A stretch of 26,787 bases of DNA from AG25 sp035604455. Its GTDB lineage: Bacteria > Gemmatimonadota > Gemmatimonadetes > Gemmatimonadales > GWC2-71-9. This document shows positions 1 to 6,908 of the stretch, one piece after another. Position 1 is the first letter of the stretch, and each line of letters opens with the position of its first letter. The notes beneath the pieces were generated by a model, which saw only the letters and a list, made by a program, of their open reading frames with translations, searched no databases and was not told the DNA's origin. A program made the position numbers and the translations under genes. The DNA lies in assembly GCA_035604455.1 (NCBI GenBank), contig DATNIM010000137.1, positions 1 to 26,787 on the forward strand, in the 5' to 3' direction.

Positions 1-282
1 GAGCCACTCGTTCGCGAGCGCCCGAAACACCTCTTCGTCACGGTTCCAGAGGCGCGCTACCTCGCATTCCAGGCCGGGCTCGAGCGCTGCCAGCCGCTGC
101 ATGCAGCAGTGGCGCCTGAGACCGGGGGCAAAGCCGTCGAGGTCCCCTGCGGCCGCGCGACCGAGAAAGGAATCCTCCCACCCGTGACCGGTCGCGCCGA
201 GACCAGAGGCGACCCGCTCCGGGCCAAAAGCCTCAAAGACCTTCGTGAGCCGAGTTTTTTCTACTGGGGTGATCTGCGCCAC
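1..282 (-). CDS. Hypothetical protein, 3' end cut off by the window edge
   Basis: An open frame runs leftward from a GTG at 282 to base 1 with no stop, giving 94 codons. An in-frame stop at 331-333 bounds it upstream, and another GTG at 306 could be the start instead. The peptide begins VAQITPVEKTRLTKVFEAFG and includes a Cys-Cys pair (RRHCCMQRL) near residue 62. It looks soluble and helical. I do not recognise the family. The residue composition is protein-like, but third-position GC is lower than in the genes to the right. The ATG at 284 is in a different frame that stops after seven codons, so it is not the start. A 22-bp tandem repeat lies about 145 bp upstream. Confidence 0.45.
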   Translation of the reverse strand, partial: MAQITPVEKTRLTKVFEAFGPERVASGLGATGHGWEDSFLGRAAAGDLDGFAPGLRRHCCMQRLAALEPGLECEVARLWNRDEEVFRALANEWL

Positions 283-426
283 ATGTTCCTCGTAGGTTCG
301 GGCCACGAGGAGACGGTAGCGGCGCGGGCGCTAACGCAGGGTCAAAGGACGCGGCAGGGTGTAAACGTTTCGCTAATGAAGAAGGGGCGTGAGCACGAGC
401 CCGACACCGGGGCGTGGGCTTTCCTT

Positions 427-470
427 ATATGGAGCGTGACGGCGGTGAATATGGAGCGTGACAGCGGTGC
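427..470. repeat. Two-copy 22-bp tandem repeat
   Basis: The unit atatggagcgtgac plus eight further bases occurs twice in direct succession (starts 427 and 449), with one mismatch in the second copy (ggcggtga versus agcggtgc). It sits in the gap of about 230 bp between the left-edge gene (transcribed leftward from 282) and the end of prk at 510. The rest of that gap shows nothing I can name. The two copies are spaced two helical turns apart, which would suit a direct-repeat operator upstream of the left-edge gene, but this is only a guess. Confidence 0.5.
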
Positions 471-479
471 CGCAGGCCG

Positions 480-510
480 GGCCGGAACCGGCCGTCGGAT
501 GGGTCCGGCC
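480..510 (-). terminator. GC-rich hairpin at the end of the cbb operon, possible terminator
   Basis: The arms ggccggaacc (480-489) and gggtccggcc (501-510) pair over 10 positions with one mismatch around an 11-nt loop. The hairpin starts directly at the prk stop codon. No T-run follows on the minus strand, so it is either a weak intrinsic terminator or simply a 3'-end-stabilising stem. Confidence 0.3.
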
Positions 511-1520
511 TAATAGCCCCCGAAGGGGGAAACCGCGGCGTCCTGGCGGAGCTGTTCCTGTTTGTGCACCAGCGCCATCGCCTTGACCAAGTAATACGTC
601 AGCACGAGCTGCGTGATGGCGAGGGGGTTCGAGCGGCGCTCGACCGCTCCGTCGGAGAAGACCCCGAGTCGGTCGGAGCGCAGGTGTCGGGCGGTGGGCA
701 TGTGGGTCCACATCCGCTGCTCGACCGCCTGGGTCGCTTCGTCCGAGAGCCTGCCCGAGATCTCGAGACAATCCGTGCCTTCAGTCCCGCGATGCAGACG
801 GACGGACGGCGTCCCGTTTGTGTCCCCGGGGGCCACGCGGAGCGCTTCCTCGAGATCGGGCAGTGGGATCGGGTGACGGATAATGATCCGCACGTTGAGC
901 CGGGCGCTGTCCTTCGTGGCCGCGTATTCCTCACTCGGGTAGAAGGAGACCACGAAGTCGGCCTTCTCCCGCTGCGGCATGACGTAGGTCTCCGAATCGT
1001 GCTGCCGGTCCTCGAGCTGCTTCAGCACCTCCGCCCGCGTATAACCCCGCTTGGACGTGTCGCGCTTGATCTTCCAGTCGATGCGCAGTTCCGGATCCGG
1101 GTCGAGGAACACGGACACGTCCCAGAGCTGCCGGAGCGCGGGCGTGAAGAGCGCGTGGAGCCCGTGAATCAGCACGATATCGCGCGGCAGGCCGAACTCG
1201 GGCTTCCCGAAGGTGCCGTCCGAGTGGTCGTAGACAGGCTTGAAGACCCGCTGTCCCGCACGCAGCAGCCGCACGTGCTGGGCGATCAGGTCGAGGTGAT
1301 TGCCGTCCGGGTGGAGCGCCGTGATCTTGCGCTCCGTACGCCCGATCCGGTCGAGTGTGTGGTAATCGTCGAGGCAGATGTCGGTGACCCGATCGGCCCC
1401 GAGAATTTCGACACACCCGTTCGACAGGGTGGACTTGCCGGCGCCCGAATCCCCGACGAGGCACAGCATGATGGGCCGCCCCGCGCGGAAGCTCATCGGG
1501 GGAGGCGTGATCCTATTCAT
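510..1520 (-). CDS. prk: Phosphoribulokinase, copy 1 (plant/cyanobacterial-like class)
   Basis: Phosphorylates ribulose-5-phosphate to ribulose-1,5-bisphosphate, the RuBisCO substrate, with ATP. The Walker A loop GDSGAGKST is at about residues 23-31 and the DDYH motif at about 51-54. A Walker B-like segment (DIVLIHGLHALF) precedes VSVFLDPDPELR. The layout follows class II PRKs (CLDDYH.LDR..., ITAL.P..N..DL) rather than the short proteobacterial class I type. The regulatory Cys of plant PRK inside the P-loop is Ala here, so thioredoxin control at that site is not expected. The ATG at 1520 overlaps the cbbX stop by 8 bp and has a GAGG 9 nt upstream. The ATG at 1496 (MSFRAG) matches the start of the second copy and is the alternative. 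It is last in the cbbL-cbbS-cbbX-prk operon. It is roughly 84% identical by eye over the first 100 residues to the copy at 4756-5742 and diverges more in the C-terminal third. Confidence 0.93.
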   Translation of the reverse strand: MNRITPPPMSFRAGRPIMLCLVGDSGAGKSTLSNGCVEILGADRVTDICLDDYHTLDRIGRTERKITALHPDGNHLDLIAQHVRLLRAGQRVFKPVYDHSDGTFGKPEFGLPRDIVLIHGLHALFTPALRQLWDVSVFLDPDPELRIDWKIKRDTSKRGYTRAEVLKQLEDRQHDSETYVMPQREKADFVVSFYPSEEYAATKDSARLNVRIIIRHPIPLPDLEEALRVAPGDTNGTPSVRLHRGTEGTDCLEISGRLSDEATQAVEQRMWTHMPTARHLRSDRLGVFSDGAVERRSNPLAITQLVLTYYLVKAMALVHKQEQLRQDAAVSPFGGY

Positions 1521-2454
1521 CGTCTGCGCCCTCGTCCTCAGGCTCGGCGTCCTGGAACACGCTGCTCTGGCGGATGTCGCTCGCGTCCAAGCGGGCGAGC
1601 TCCTCGCGCGAGACGAGCCCGCCGCGGGCGAGGAGGCGATTCGCCTGCCGCAGCTTGCCCCGGTCGATGGCGTTGCGGACGCTGCGCGCGTTGGCGAAGT
1701 GCGGCTGCCGCATCCGCAGCACGAGGTACTCGCGGAACACGGCTCGGGACGCGTCGTCGAACGTGTAGTGCTGGCGCTTCACCATCAGCTCACCGATCGC
1801 CACGAGCTCCTCGATCGAGTAGTCGGGGAAGTCGAGGTGGTGGCCGACCCGCGAGTGAAACCCGGGGTTCGACTGGAAGAACGTGTCCATCCGGTCCTTG
1901 TACCCGGCGAGGATCACGACCAGGTCGTCGCGCTGGTTCTCCATCGCCTGCAGCAGCATCTCGATCGCTTCCTGGCCGTAGTCGCGCTCGTTCTCGGGGC
2001 GATAGAGGTAGTACGCCTCGTCGATGAACAGCACGCCGCCCATCGCGCGCTTGATCACTTCCTTCGTCTTGGGCGCCGTATGCCCGACGTACTGCCCCAC
2101 CAAATCGTCCCGGGTCGCAACGATGAGGTGCCCCTTTCGCACGTAGCCGAGCTGCTGGAGGATCTTCGCCATCAGCAGGGCGACCGTCGTCTTCCCCGTC
2201 CCGGGGTGCCCCGTGAAGCTCATGTGCAGCGTGGGCTTCTCGGTCGTGAGCCCCTGCTCTTCCCGCAGACGCGCGATCAGGAGCAGGGCCGCGATCTCGC
2301 GGATCCGCTTCTTGACGGGCGCGAGCCCGACGAGCTCCAACGAGAGCTCATCCAGGATCTGCGAGATGTTCGACCCGCGGTAGGCGGCATCGAGGTCCAC
2401 CGCGCTCGGCGCGGCGGGCGGAGCCGGAGCCGTCACCGCCGGGGCGTTACTCAT
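1513..2454 (-). CDS. cbbX: CbbX, red-type RuBisCO activase (AAA+ ATPase)
   Basis: A hexameric AAA+ ATPase that remodels inhibited red-type RuBisCO by pulling on the large-subunit C-terminus, releasing trapped sugar phosphates. The 313-aa protein has Walker A GHPGTGKTT (residues 82-90), a pore-loop segment QYVGHTAPKT (121-130), Walker B VLFIDEAYYL (141-150) and a sensor/arginine-finger region SNPGFHSRVGHHLDFPDY. The Pro/Ala-rich first 20 residues are probably disordered. Its ATG overlaps the cbbS stop in ATGA, and its end overlaps the prk start, so translation is probably coupled. The length is normal for the family. CbbX accompanies only red-type form I enzymes, which agrees with the cbbL assignment. 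Confidence 0.96.
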   Translation of the reverse strand: MSNAPAVTAPAPPAAPSAVDLDAAYRGSNISQILDELSLELVGLAPVKKRIREIAALLLIARLREEQGLTTEKPTLHMSFTGHPGTGKTTVALLMAKILQQLGYVRKGHLIVATRDDLVGQYVGHTAPKTKEVIKRAMGGVLFIDEAYYLYRPENERDYGQEAIEMLLQAMENQRDDLVVILAGYKDRMDTFFQSNPGFHSRVGHHLDFPDYSIEELVAIGELMVKRQHYTFDDASRAVFREYLVLRMRQPHFANARSVRNAIDRGKLRQANRLLARGGLVSREELARLDASDIRQSSVFQDAEPEDEGADDE

Positions 2455-2873
2455 TCGTTGTAGCGGTCACCGGCGGGCCGGTCGGTCGCGTAGGAGTGCA
2501 GCGAGTAGCGGATCACGCGATCGTTCGACTCCTGGCGATCGAGCCGGAATCCGGGCTCGTTCGGTGGTCGGTTCACGATGAACGACAGGGCCGTGGTCTG
2601 CCGCCCGTAGCGGCTGTCGTAGCCGTTCAACCGGATGTACTCGCGCGGAAACGTCTTCCGGCACGTGTTCACCTCGAGCAGGATGGCGGCCGGGTCCTTC
2701 AGGTCGAACATCGGGTTGCCCCACATCGTCCAGTAGACGTTGCGCGGATGGGGGTCGTCGGTGTGCTCGACCGACACCGCCCAGTTGTTGTCGATGCAAT
2801 ACTGGATCTGCGCCTTGATCTGGTCGTCCGTCAAATCGGGCAGATACGAGAACGTCCCCTGCGTGATGCGCAT
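2451..2873 (-). CDS. cbbS: RuBisCO small subunit, form I
   Basis: Small subunit that caps the RuBisCO large-subunit octamer. The protein has 140 aa and starts MRITQGTFSYLPDLTDDQI. It contains the typical YCIDNNWAVSVEHTDDPHPRN and YWTMWGNPMFDL segments, and it ends with the C-terminal extension (about residues 105-140) found in red-type small subunits. I chose the ATG at 2873 because GAGGAG lies 5 nt upstream and the family begins here. The frame is open for 27 more codons upstream, but those overlap cbbL and are Arg-rich noise. It starts 11 bp after the cbbL stop and overlaps cbbX by 4 bp. Confidence 0.96.
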   Translation of the reverse strand: MRITQGTFSYLPDLTDDQIKAQIQYCIDNNWAVSVEHTDDPHPRNVYWTMWGNPMFDLKDPAAILLEVNTCRKTFPREYIRLNGYDSRYGRQTTALSFIVNRPPNEPGFRLDRQESNDRVIRYSLHSYATDRPAGDRYNE

Positions 2874-2884
2874 TGGCTCCTCGC

Positions 2885-4327
2885 TCAGACGGTGAGAGTC
2901 GCGACGGCGTCGGGCACGTCGGTCGACTCGAAGTTGAACGTGATGTCCTTCCAAATCTCCAGGGCCTTGTACAGGGACGGCGACCAGCGCGCGGCCTTGG
3001 CCAGGATGTCCGGGCCCTCGTTCAGGTAGTCGCGCCCTTCATTGCGAGCCTGGATGATCGCCTCGACGGCGATGCGGTTCGCGGCCGCGCCCTGGGCGAT
3101 CCCGTCCGGGTGACCGATCGTGCCGCCGCCGAACTGGAGCACGACGTCCTCGCCGAGGTGGTGGAGCAGCTGGTGCATCTGGCCCGCGTGAATGCCGCCC
3201 GAGGCGACGGGCATGGTACCGGGCATCGAGGCCCAGTCCTGATCGAAGTACAGCCCCTGCTCGGGGTTCGCCTTGAGCTTGTCCGCGAGCAGCGTGGCGT
3301 AGTAGCCGCGCGTCGCGTTCGGGTCACCTTCGAGCTTGCCGACGACCGTGCCCGCGTGGATGTGATCGACCCCGGCCAGGCGCATCCACTTCGCGATGAC
3401 GCGGAAGTTGACGCCGTGCGTCTTCTGGCGGGTGTAGGTCCCGTGGCCCGCGCGGTGCAGGTGCAGGATGAGCCCGTTGGCGCGCGCCCACTTGGACATC
3501 GACTGGATCGCCGTGTACCCGATCGTCAGGTCGATCATGCAGATCACGCTGCCGATCTGCTTGGCAAACTCGGCGCGCTCGTACATGTCCTCCATCGTCG
3601 CGGCCGTGACGTTCATGTAGTGGCCCTTGATCTCGCCCGTGTCGGCCCCGGCCTTGGCGACGCCCTCCATGGCGAAGAGGAAGCGATCGCGCCACCGCAT
3701 GAACGGCTGGCTGTTGATGTTCTCGTCGTCCTTCGTGAAGTCGAGCCCGCCGCGCAGCGCCTCGTACACGACGCGCCCGTAGTTGCGGGCCGAGAGCCCC
3801 AGCTTGGGCTTCACGGTGGCGCCCAACAGCGGGCGCCCGTACTTGTTCAGGTACTCGCGCTCCATCACCACGCCGTGGGCGGGCCCCTGGAACGTCTTCA
3901 CGTAGTGCGGCGGAATCCGCATATCCTCGAGACGGAGCGACTTCAGCGCCTTGAACCCGAACACGTTGCCGATGATCGACGAGGTGAGGTTCGCAATCGA
4001 GCCCTCCTCGAAGAGGTCGATCATGTAGGCGATGTAGGCGATGTACTGATTCGTCCCGTGCACGGGTTCGACCTTGTAGCACTTGGCCTGGTAGTTCTCG
4101 TAGGCGGTGAGCCGGTCGGTCCACACCACGGTCCAGGTGGCGGTCGACGACTCGCCCGCGACCGCGGCCGAGGCTTCCTCAGGTTCGATCCCCTCCTGGG
4201 GCACGACCCGGAAGGCGCACAGGATGTCGCTGTCCTTGGGCTGGTAGTCGGGCTCGTAGTAGCCCATCTCGGCGTAAGGGGTGACGCCAGCCGACCAGCG
4301 GCTCTTTTGGCCCTTCTTGCCCGCCAT
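2885..4327 (-). CDS. cbbL: RuBisCO large subunit, red-type form I (IC/ID)
   Basis: Carboxylates ribulose-1,5-bisphosphate to two 3-phosphoglycerates in the Calvin cycle. The protein has 480 aa. The catalytic Lys is in ATVKPKLGL (K173), the carbamylated Lys and metal ligands are K199-D201-E202 in GLDFTKDDEN, the active-site His is in LHLHRAGH (H291), and loop 6 carries K331 (GTVVGKLEGD). The phosphate-binding motif GGGTIGHPDG is intact. Internal signatures such as GESSTATWTVVWTDRLT and the accompanying cbbX place it in the red-type branch, and no catalytic residue is missing. The ATG at 4327 has GGAGGG 7 nt upstream. It is the first gene of the operon. A palindrome lies 19 bp upstream of its start codon. 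Confidence 0.97.
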   Translation of the reverse strand: MAGKKGQKSRWSAGVTPYAEMGYYEPDYQPKDSDILCAFRVVPQEGIEPEEASAAVAGESSTATWTVVWTDRLTAYENYQAKCYKVEPVHGTNQYIAYIAYMIDLFEEGSIANLTSSIIGNVFGFKALKSLRLEDMRIPPHYVKTFQGPAHGVVMEREYLNKYGRPLLGATVKPKLGLSARNYGRVVYEALRGGLDFTKDDENINSQPFMRWRDRFLFAMEGVAKAGADTGEIKGHYMNVTAATMEDMYERAEFAKQIGSVICMIDLTIGYTAIQSMSKWARANGLILHLHRAGHGTYTRQKTHGVNFRVIAKWMRLAGVDHIHAGTVVGKLEGDPNATRGYYATLLADKLKANPEQGLYFDQDWASMPGTMPVASGGIHAGQMHQLLHHLGEDVVLQFGGGTIGHPDGIAQGAAANRIAVEAIIQARNEGRDYLNEGPDILAKAARWSPSLYKALEIWKDITFNFESTDVPDAVATLTV

Positions 4328-4346
4328 GATGCATCCCTCCGGAGTA

Positions 4347-4362
4347 TGTGAATTCTTTCACA
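4347..4362. promoter_or_regulatory. Palindromic operator-like site in the cbbL leader
   Basis: A perfect inverted repeat TGTGAA-TTCT-TTCACA. It ends 19 bp before the cbbL ATG, just upstream of the ribosome binding site. A near-identical site is at 4663-4682 on the opposite operon's side, which argues against chance. CbbR (LysR family) is the usual regulator of cbb operons, but the form resembles a generic dimeric-repressor operator and no regulator gene is in the window. Confidence 0.55.
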
Positions 4363-4372
4363 AGGTGTGCAC

Positions 4373-4402
4373 AGCATATCGCACGTCGGTCTGCGCGCGC
4401 AA
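4373..4402 (-). promoter_or_regulatory. Candidate promoter for the cbbLSX-prk operon
   Basis: On the minus strand, TTGCGC (4402-4397) and TATGCT (4378-4373) are 18 bp apart. They match three and four of six sigma-70 consensus bases. The predicted transcription start would fall just before the palindrome at 4347-4362, so a bound regulator could block initiation or elongation. It is weak by sequence and is supported mainly by position. Confidence 0.35.
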
Positions 4403-4480
4403 CCCCCATCCGGTCATGCCTCCCTGGAGGGGAACCCCGCCCGGTCGGGTGACGCGAGGGGGCGTCGCCAGACGACGAGC

Positions 4481-4510
4481 GGATCCCGCGCCACGAGCGG
4501 GCGCGGATCC
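4481..4510. repeat. Imperfect inverted repeat in the cbbL/prk intergenic region
   Basis: GGATCCCGCGCC (4481-4492) pairs with GGCGCGGATCC (ending 4510), giving an 11-bp stem with one bulged C and a loop of about 7 nt. It lies in the middle of the roughly 430-bp gap between the divergent cbbL and prk starts. No T-run follows and no gene ends nearby, so it is not a terminator. The rest of the gap shows no credible gene. Confidence 0.4.
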
Positions 4511-4662
4511 TAGGGAGAGCGCTGACTCAAGGCGTGGGTCGCGCGGGCGTGCACAGGCTTTGCAGAAAAGCTACCGCGCCTCCCGCGGGAACGCCAACGA
4601 CCCAGGCCCACCCGATGGCCCTAGCCCGAACGTGGGGAGCGGGTCCCCTTGCGTGGGCATCC

Positions 4663-4682
4663 TTTGTGAATTATTTCACGAA
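4663..4682. promoter_or_regulatory. Palindromic operator-like site upstream of the second prk
   Basis: TTTGTGAA-TTAT-TTCACGAA is an inverted repeat with one mismatched pair, about 74 bp upstream of the prk ATG at 4756. Its 16-bp core differs from the site at 4347-4362 at two positions. The pair suggests that one transcription factor co-regulates the divergent cbbLSX-prk and prk-tal operons. Confidence 0.55.
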
Positions 4683-4755
4683 GTCGCCGGACCGCCATGC
4701 GCGGGCCATTATTCCATCACCCACGCCGCTCGGCCGAACCCAACGGAGGTGCGCC

Positions 4756-5742
4756 ATGCCGTTCCGCGCCGGACGCCCCATCATGCTGTGTTTGGTGGGT
4801 GACTCAGGAGCGGGCAAGTCGACGCTGTCGAACGGGTGCGTCGAGCTCCTCGGAGCCGATCGCGTCACCGACATCTGCCTCGACGACTACCACTCGCTCG
4901 ACCGCGTCGGCCGCCAAGCGCGCAAGATCACGGCGCTCGATCCCGACTGCAATCACCTGGACCTGATGGCGCAGCACATCGCCCTGCTCCGCCGCGGGGA
5001 GACGATCTTCAAGCCGGTCTATGACCACTCGGACGGCACGTTCGGGCCCCCGGAGTTTGTGACGCCCAAGCCGATCGTGTTGATCCACGGGCTCCACGCG
5101 TTGTTCACGCCCGAGCTGCGCCGGCTGTGGGACGTCTCGGTGTTCCTCGACCCCGACCCCGAGCTCCGCATCGCCTGGAAGATCAAGCGGGACATGTCCA
5201 AGCGCGGCTACACGCGGGCCCAGGTCGAAAAGGAGCTGGAGGACCGCCGCTACGACTCCGAGCACTATGTCATGCCGCAGCGCGAGAAGGCCGACATGGT
5301 GATCTCCTTCTGCCCGCCCCAGGACTACGCCACGGCACAGGACAATACCCGGTTGAACGTCCGGCTCGTCGTCCGGCACCCGGTGCCGCTACCCGACCTG
5401 GAGGAAGCCTTCGCCGCGGTCGAGGGGCGGAACGGCCGTCCATGCTTGAAGCTCGAGCGCGGGGCCGAGGGCGCCGATCGACTCGAGATCGACGGGAAGA
5501 TCTCCGACGCCGCGACCCGCGCGATCGAGAACCGGATGTGGGACCACATGCCCACGGCCAAGCACCTGCGCTCGGACCGCGTGGGCGTATTCATGGACGG
5601 CGAGGTGGCGCGGAAATCCAACTCGCTCGCCGTGACCCAGCTCGTCCTGACGTACTATTTGGTGAAGGCGAGCGCGCTGGCCCTGAAGCAGGAGCAGCTT
5701 GAGCAGGAAGCCAAGGACGTAGTCATCGGAGGCGTGCGCTAG
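4756..5742 (+). CDS. prk: Phosphoribulokinase, copy 2 (plant/cyanobacterial-like class)
   Basis: Makes ribulose-1,5-bisphosphate from ribulose-5-phosphate and ATP. The protein has 328 aa. Walker A GDSGAGKST is at residues 15-23, DDYH at 43-46, and PIVLIHGLHALF leads into VSVFLDPDPELR. The C-terminal segments HMPTAKHLRSDR and NSLAVTQLVLTYYLVKA are shared with the other copy. The P-loop Cys used for redox control in plant PRK is Ala. The ATG at 4756 follows GGAGGT by 5 nt. An upstream extension of the frame crosses the operator site and was rejected. It is the first gene of a plus-strand unit with transaldolase 30 bp downstream, divergent from cbbL. Both kinases keep their active-site motifs, so neither looks like a decaying duplicate. 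Confidence 0.95.
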   Translation: MPFRAGRPIMLCLVGDSGAGKSTLSNGCVELLGADRVTDICLDDYHSLDRVGRQARKITALDPDCNHLDLMAQHIALLRRGETIFKPVYDHSDGTFGPPEFVTPKPIVLIHGLHALFTPELRRLWDVSVFLDPDPELRIAWKIKRDMSKRGYTRAQVEKELEDRRYDSEHYVMPQREKADMVISFCPPQDYATAQDNTRLNVRLVVRHPVPLPDLEEAFAAVEGRNGRPCLKLERGAEGADRLEIDGKISDAATRAIENRMWDHMPTAKHLRSDRVGVFMDGEVARKSNSLAVTQLVLTYYLVKASALALKQEQLEQEAKDVVIGGVR

Positions 5743-5772
5743 CACGCCCTTACCGGATCTGGGGAGGGTGTA

Positions 5773-6885
5773 ATGACGGGGAATCCGCTGGTACGTCTCG
5801 GGGAGCTCGGGCAGAGCCCCTGGTTCGACTACATCACGCGCGAGCTGCTCCAGACGGGCCAGCTCGAGCGGTTGATCGCCCAGGATGGGCTCCGCGGGAT
5901 GACGACGAACCCGACGATTTTCGAAAAGGCCGTGGCCGGCAGCGACCGCTACGACGCCGACATCCGCTCGCTCGCCGACTCGGGGTTGAAGCCGGGCGAG
6001 ATCTTCGAATCGCTCGCCGTGGCCGACGTGCAGCAGGCCTGCGACATGTTCCTCCCCCTCTATCACCGGACCGAGGGCGGTGACGGCTACGTGTCGATCG
6101 AAGTGTCCCCGGAGCTGGCCCACGACACGGAAGGGACGGCGCAGGAAGCCCGTCGGCTGTGGCAGGCCGTGAACCGTCCCAACGTGATGATCAAGATCCC
6201 GGGCACTCAGGCGGGCCTCGCCGCGATCACGCGCACGCTTGCGCTCGGGATCAACGTGAACGTGACGCTCCTGTTCAGCGTCGCGCGGTACCGTCAGGTG
6301 ATGGAGGCCTTCTTCGCCGCGCTCGAGCAGCGGCGGGCCCGCCGCGAGCCCATCAACCGTCTCGCGTCGGTCGCAAGTTTCTTCGTCAGCCGCGTGGACG
6401 CGAAGATCGACCCCCAGCTCGCCGCCCTAGGCAACCCGGGCGGGCTGCGCGGCACGATCGCCATCGCGAACGCGCTCGTCGCCTACGAAGCCTTCCAGCA
6501 GACGTTCCGGGGACCGCGCTGGGACGCGCTCGCCCGCGAGGGGGCGCGCGTGCAGCGTCCACTCTGGGCCTCGACCAGCACCAAGGACCCGGCCTACCCC
6601 GACGTCTACTACGTCGAGGCGCTGATCGGCCCTGACACCGTGAACACCCTGCCGCCCGACACCTTCGCGGCCTACCGGGATCACGGGCAGCCCGAGGTGC
6701 GGATGAATGCGAAGACCATCAGTGAGTCACGGGAGCGGCTCGAGACGCTCGCCCGAGCGGGCATCAAGCTCGACGAGGTCACCCAGTGGCTCGAGACCGA
6801 CGGCGTGCAGAAGTTCTCCGCGTCCTATGCCGCGTTGCTGAGCGGCGTCGGCCAGAAGGCGCTGGCCCTGACCGGGGCGTCCTGA
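5773..6885 (+). CDS. tal: Transaldolase
   Basis: Transfers a dihydroxyacetone unit between sugar phosphates in the non-oxidative pentose phosphate network, which can replenish ribulose-5-phosphate for the adjacent PRK. The 370-aa length fits the long, mycobacterial/cyanobacterial-type subfamily. The motif MTTNPTIF is at residues 43-50, and the Schiff-base Lys is K141 in NVMIKIPGTQ. LALGINVNVTLLFSVARY and PLWASTSTKDPAYPD are typical downstream segments. The ATG at 5773 follows GGGGAGG by 5 nt. It lies 30 bp after prk and is presumably co-transcribed with it. Confidence 0.94.
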   Translation: MTGNPLVRLGELGQSPWFDYITRELLQTGQLERLIAQDGLRGMTTNPTIFEKAVAGSDRYDADIRSLADSGLKPGEIFESLAVADVQQACDMFLPLYHRTEGGDGYVSIEVSPELAHDTEGTAQEARRLWQAVNRPNVMIKIPGTQAGLAAITRTLALGINVNVTLLFSVARYRQVMEAFFAALEQRRARREPINRLASVASFFVSRVDAKIDPQLAALGNPGGLRGTIAIANALVAYEAFQQTFRGPRWDALAREGARVQRPLWASTSTKDPAYPDVYYVEALIGPDTVNTLPPDTFAAYRDHGQPEVRMNAKTISESRERLETLARAGIKLDEVTQWLETDGVQKFSASYAALLSGVGQKALALTGAS

Positions 6886-6908
6886 CCGCGGAGCGGCTTC
6901 GCGCAGTC

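Noticed and set aside
427..470. Tandem repeat as a CRISPR remnant
   Set aside because: The copies are adjacent with no spacer and there are no cas genes nearby.
109..513. 134-aa plus-strand frame at the left edge
   Set aside because: It runs through the tandem repeat and the hairpin, shows no motif, and the minus-strand frame at 1-282 is more protein-like.
564..2027. 487-aa open frame on the plus strand across prk and cbbX
   Set aside because: It is antisense to two well-recognised genes, Arg/Pro-rich with no motifs, and a typical high-GC shadow frame.
2874..2954. N-terminal extension of cbbS by 27 residues
   Set aside because: It overlaps the cbbL 3' end, is Arg-rich, and a strong ribosome binding site precedes the internal ATG at 2873.
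2873..4351. 492-aa plus-strand frame across cbbL
   Set aside because: It mirrors cbbL exactly, and cbbL has every catalytic motif intact.
4347..4362. Palindrome as an intrinsic terminator
   Set aside because: It lies upstream of cbbL, is AT-rich with a short stem, and has a matching partner across the intergenic region, which suits an operator.
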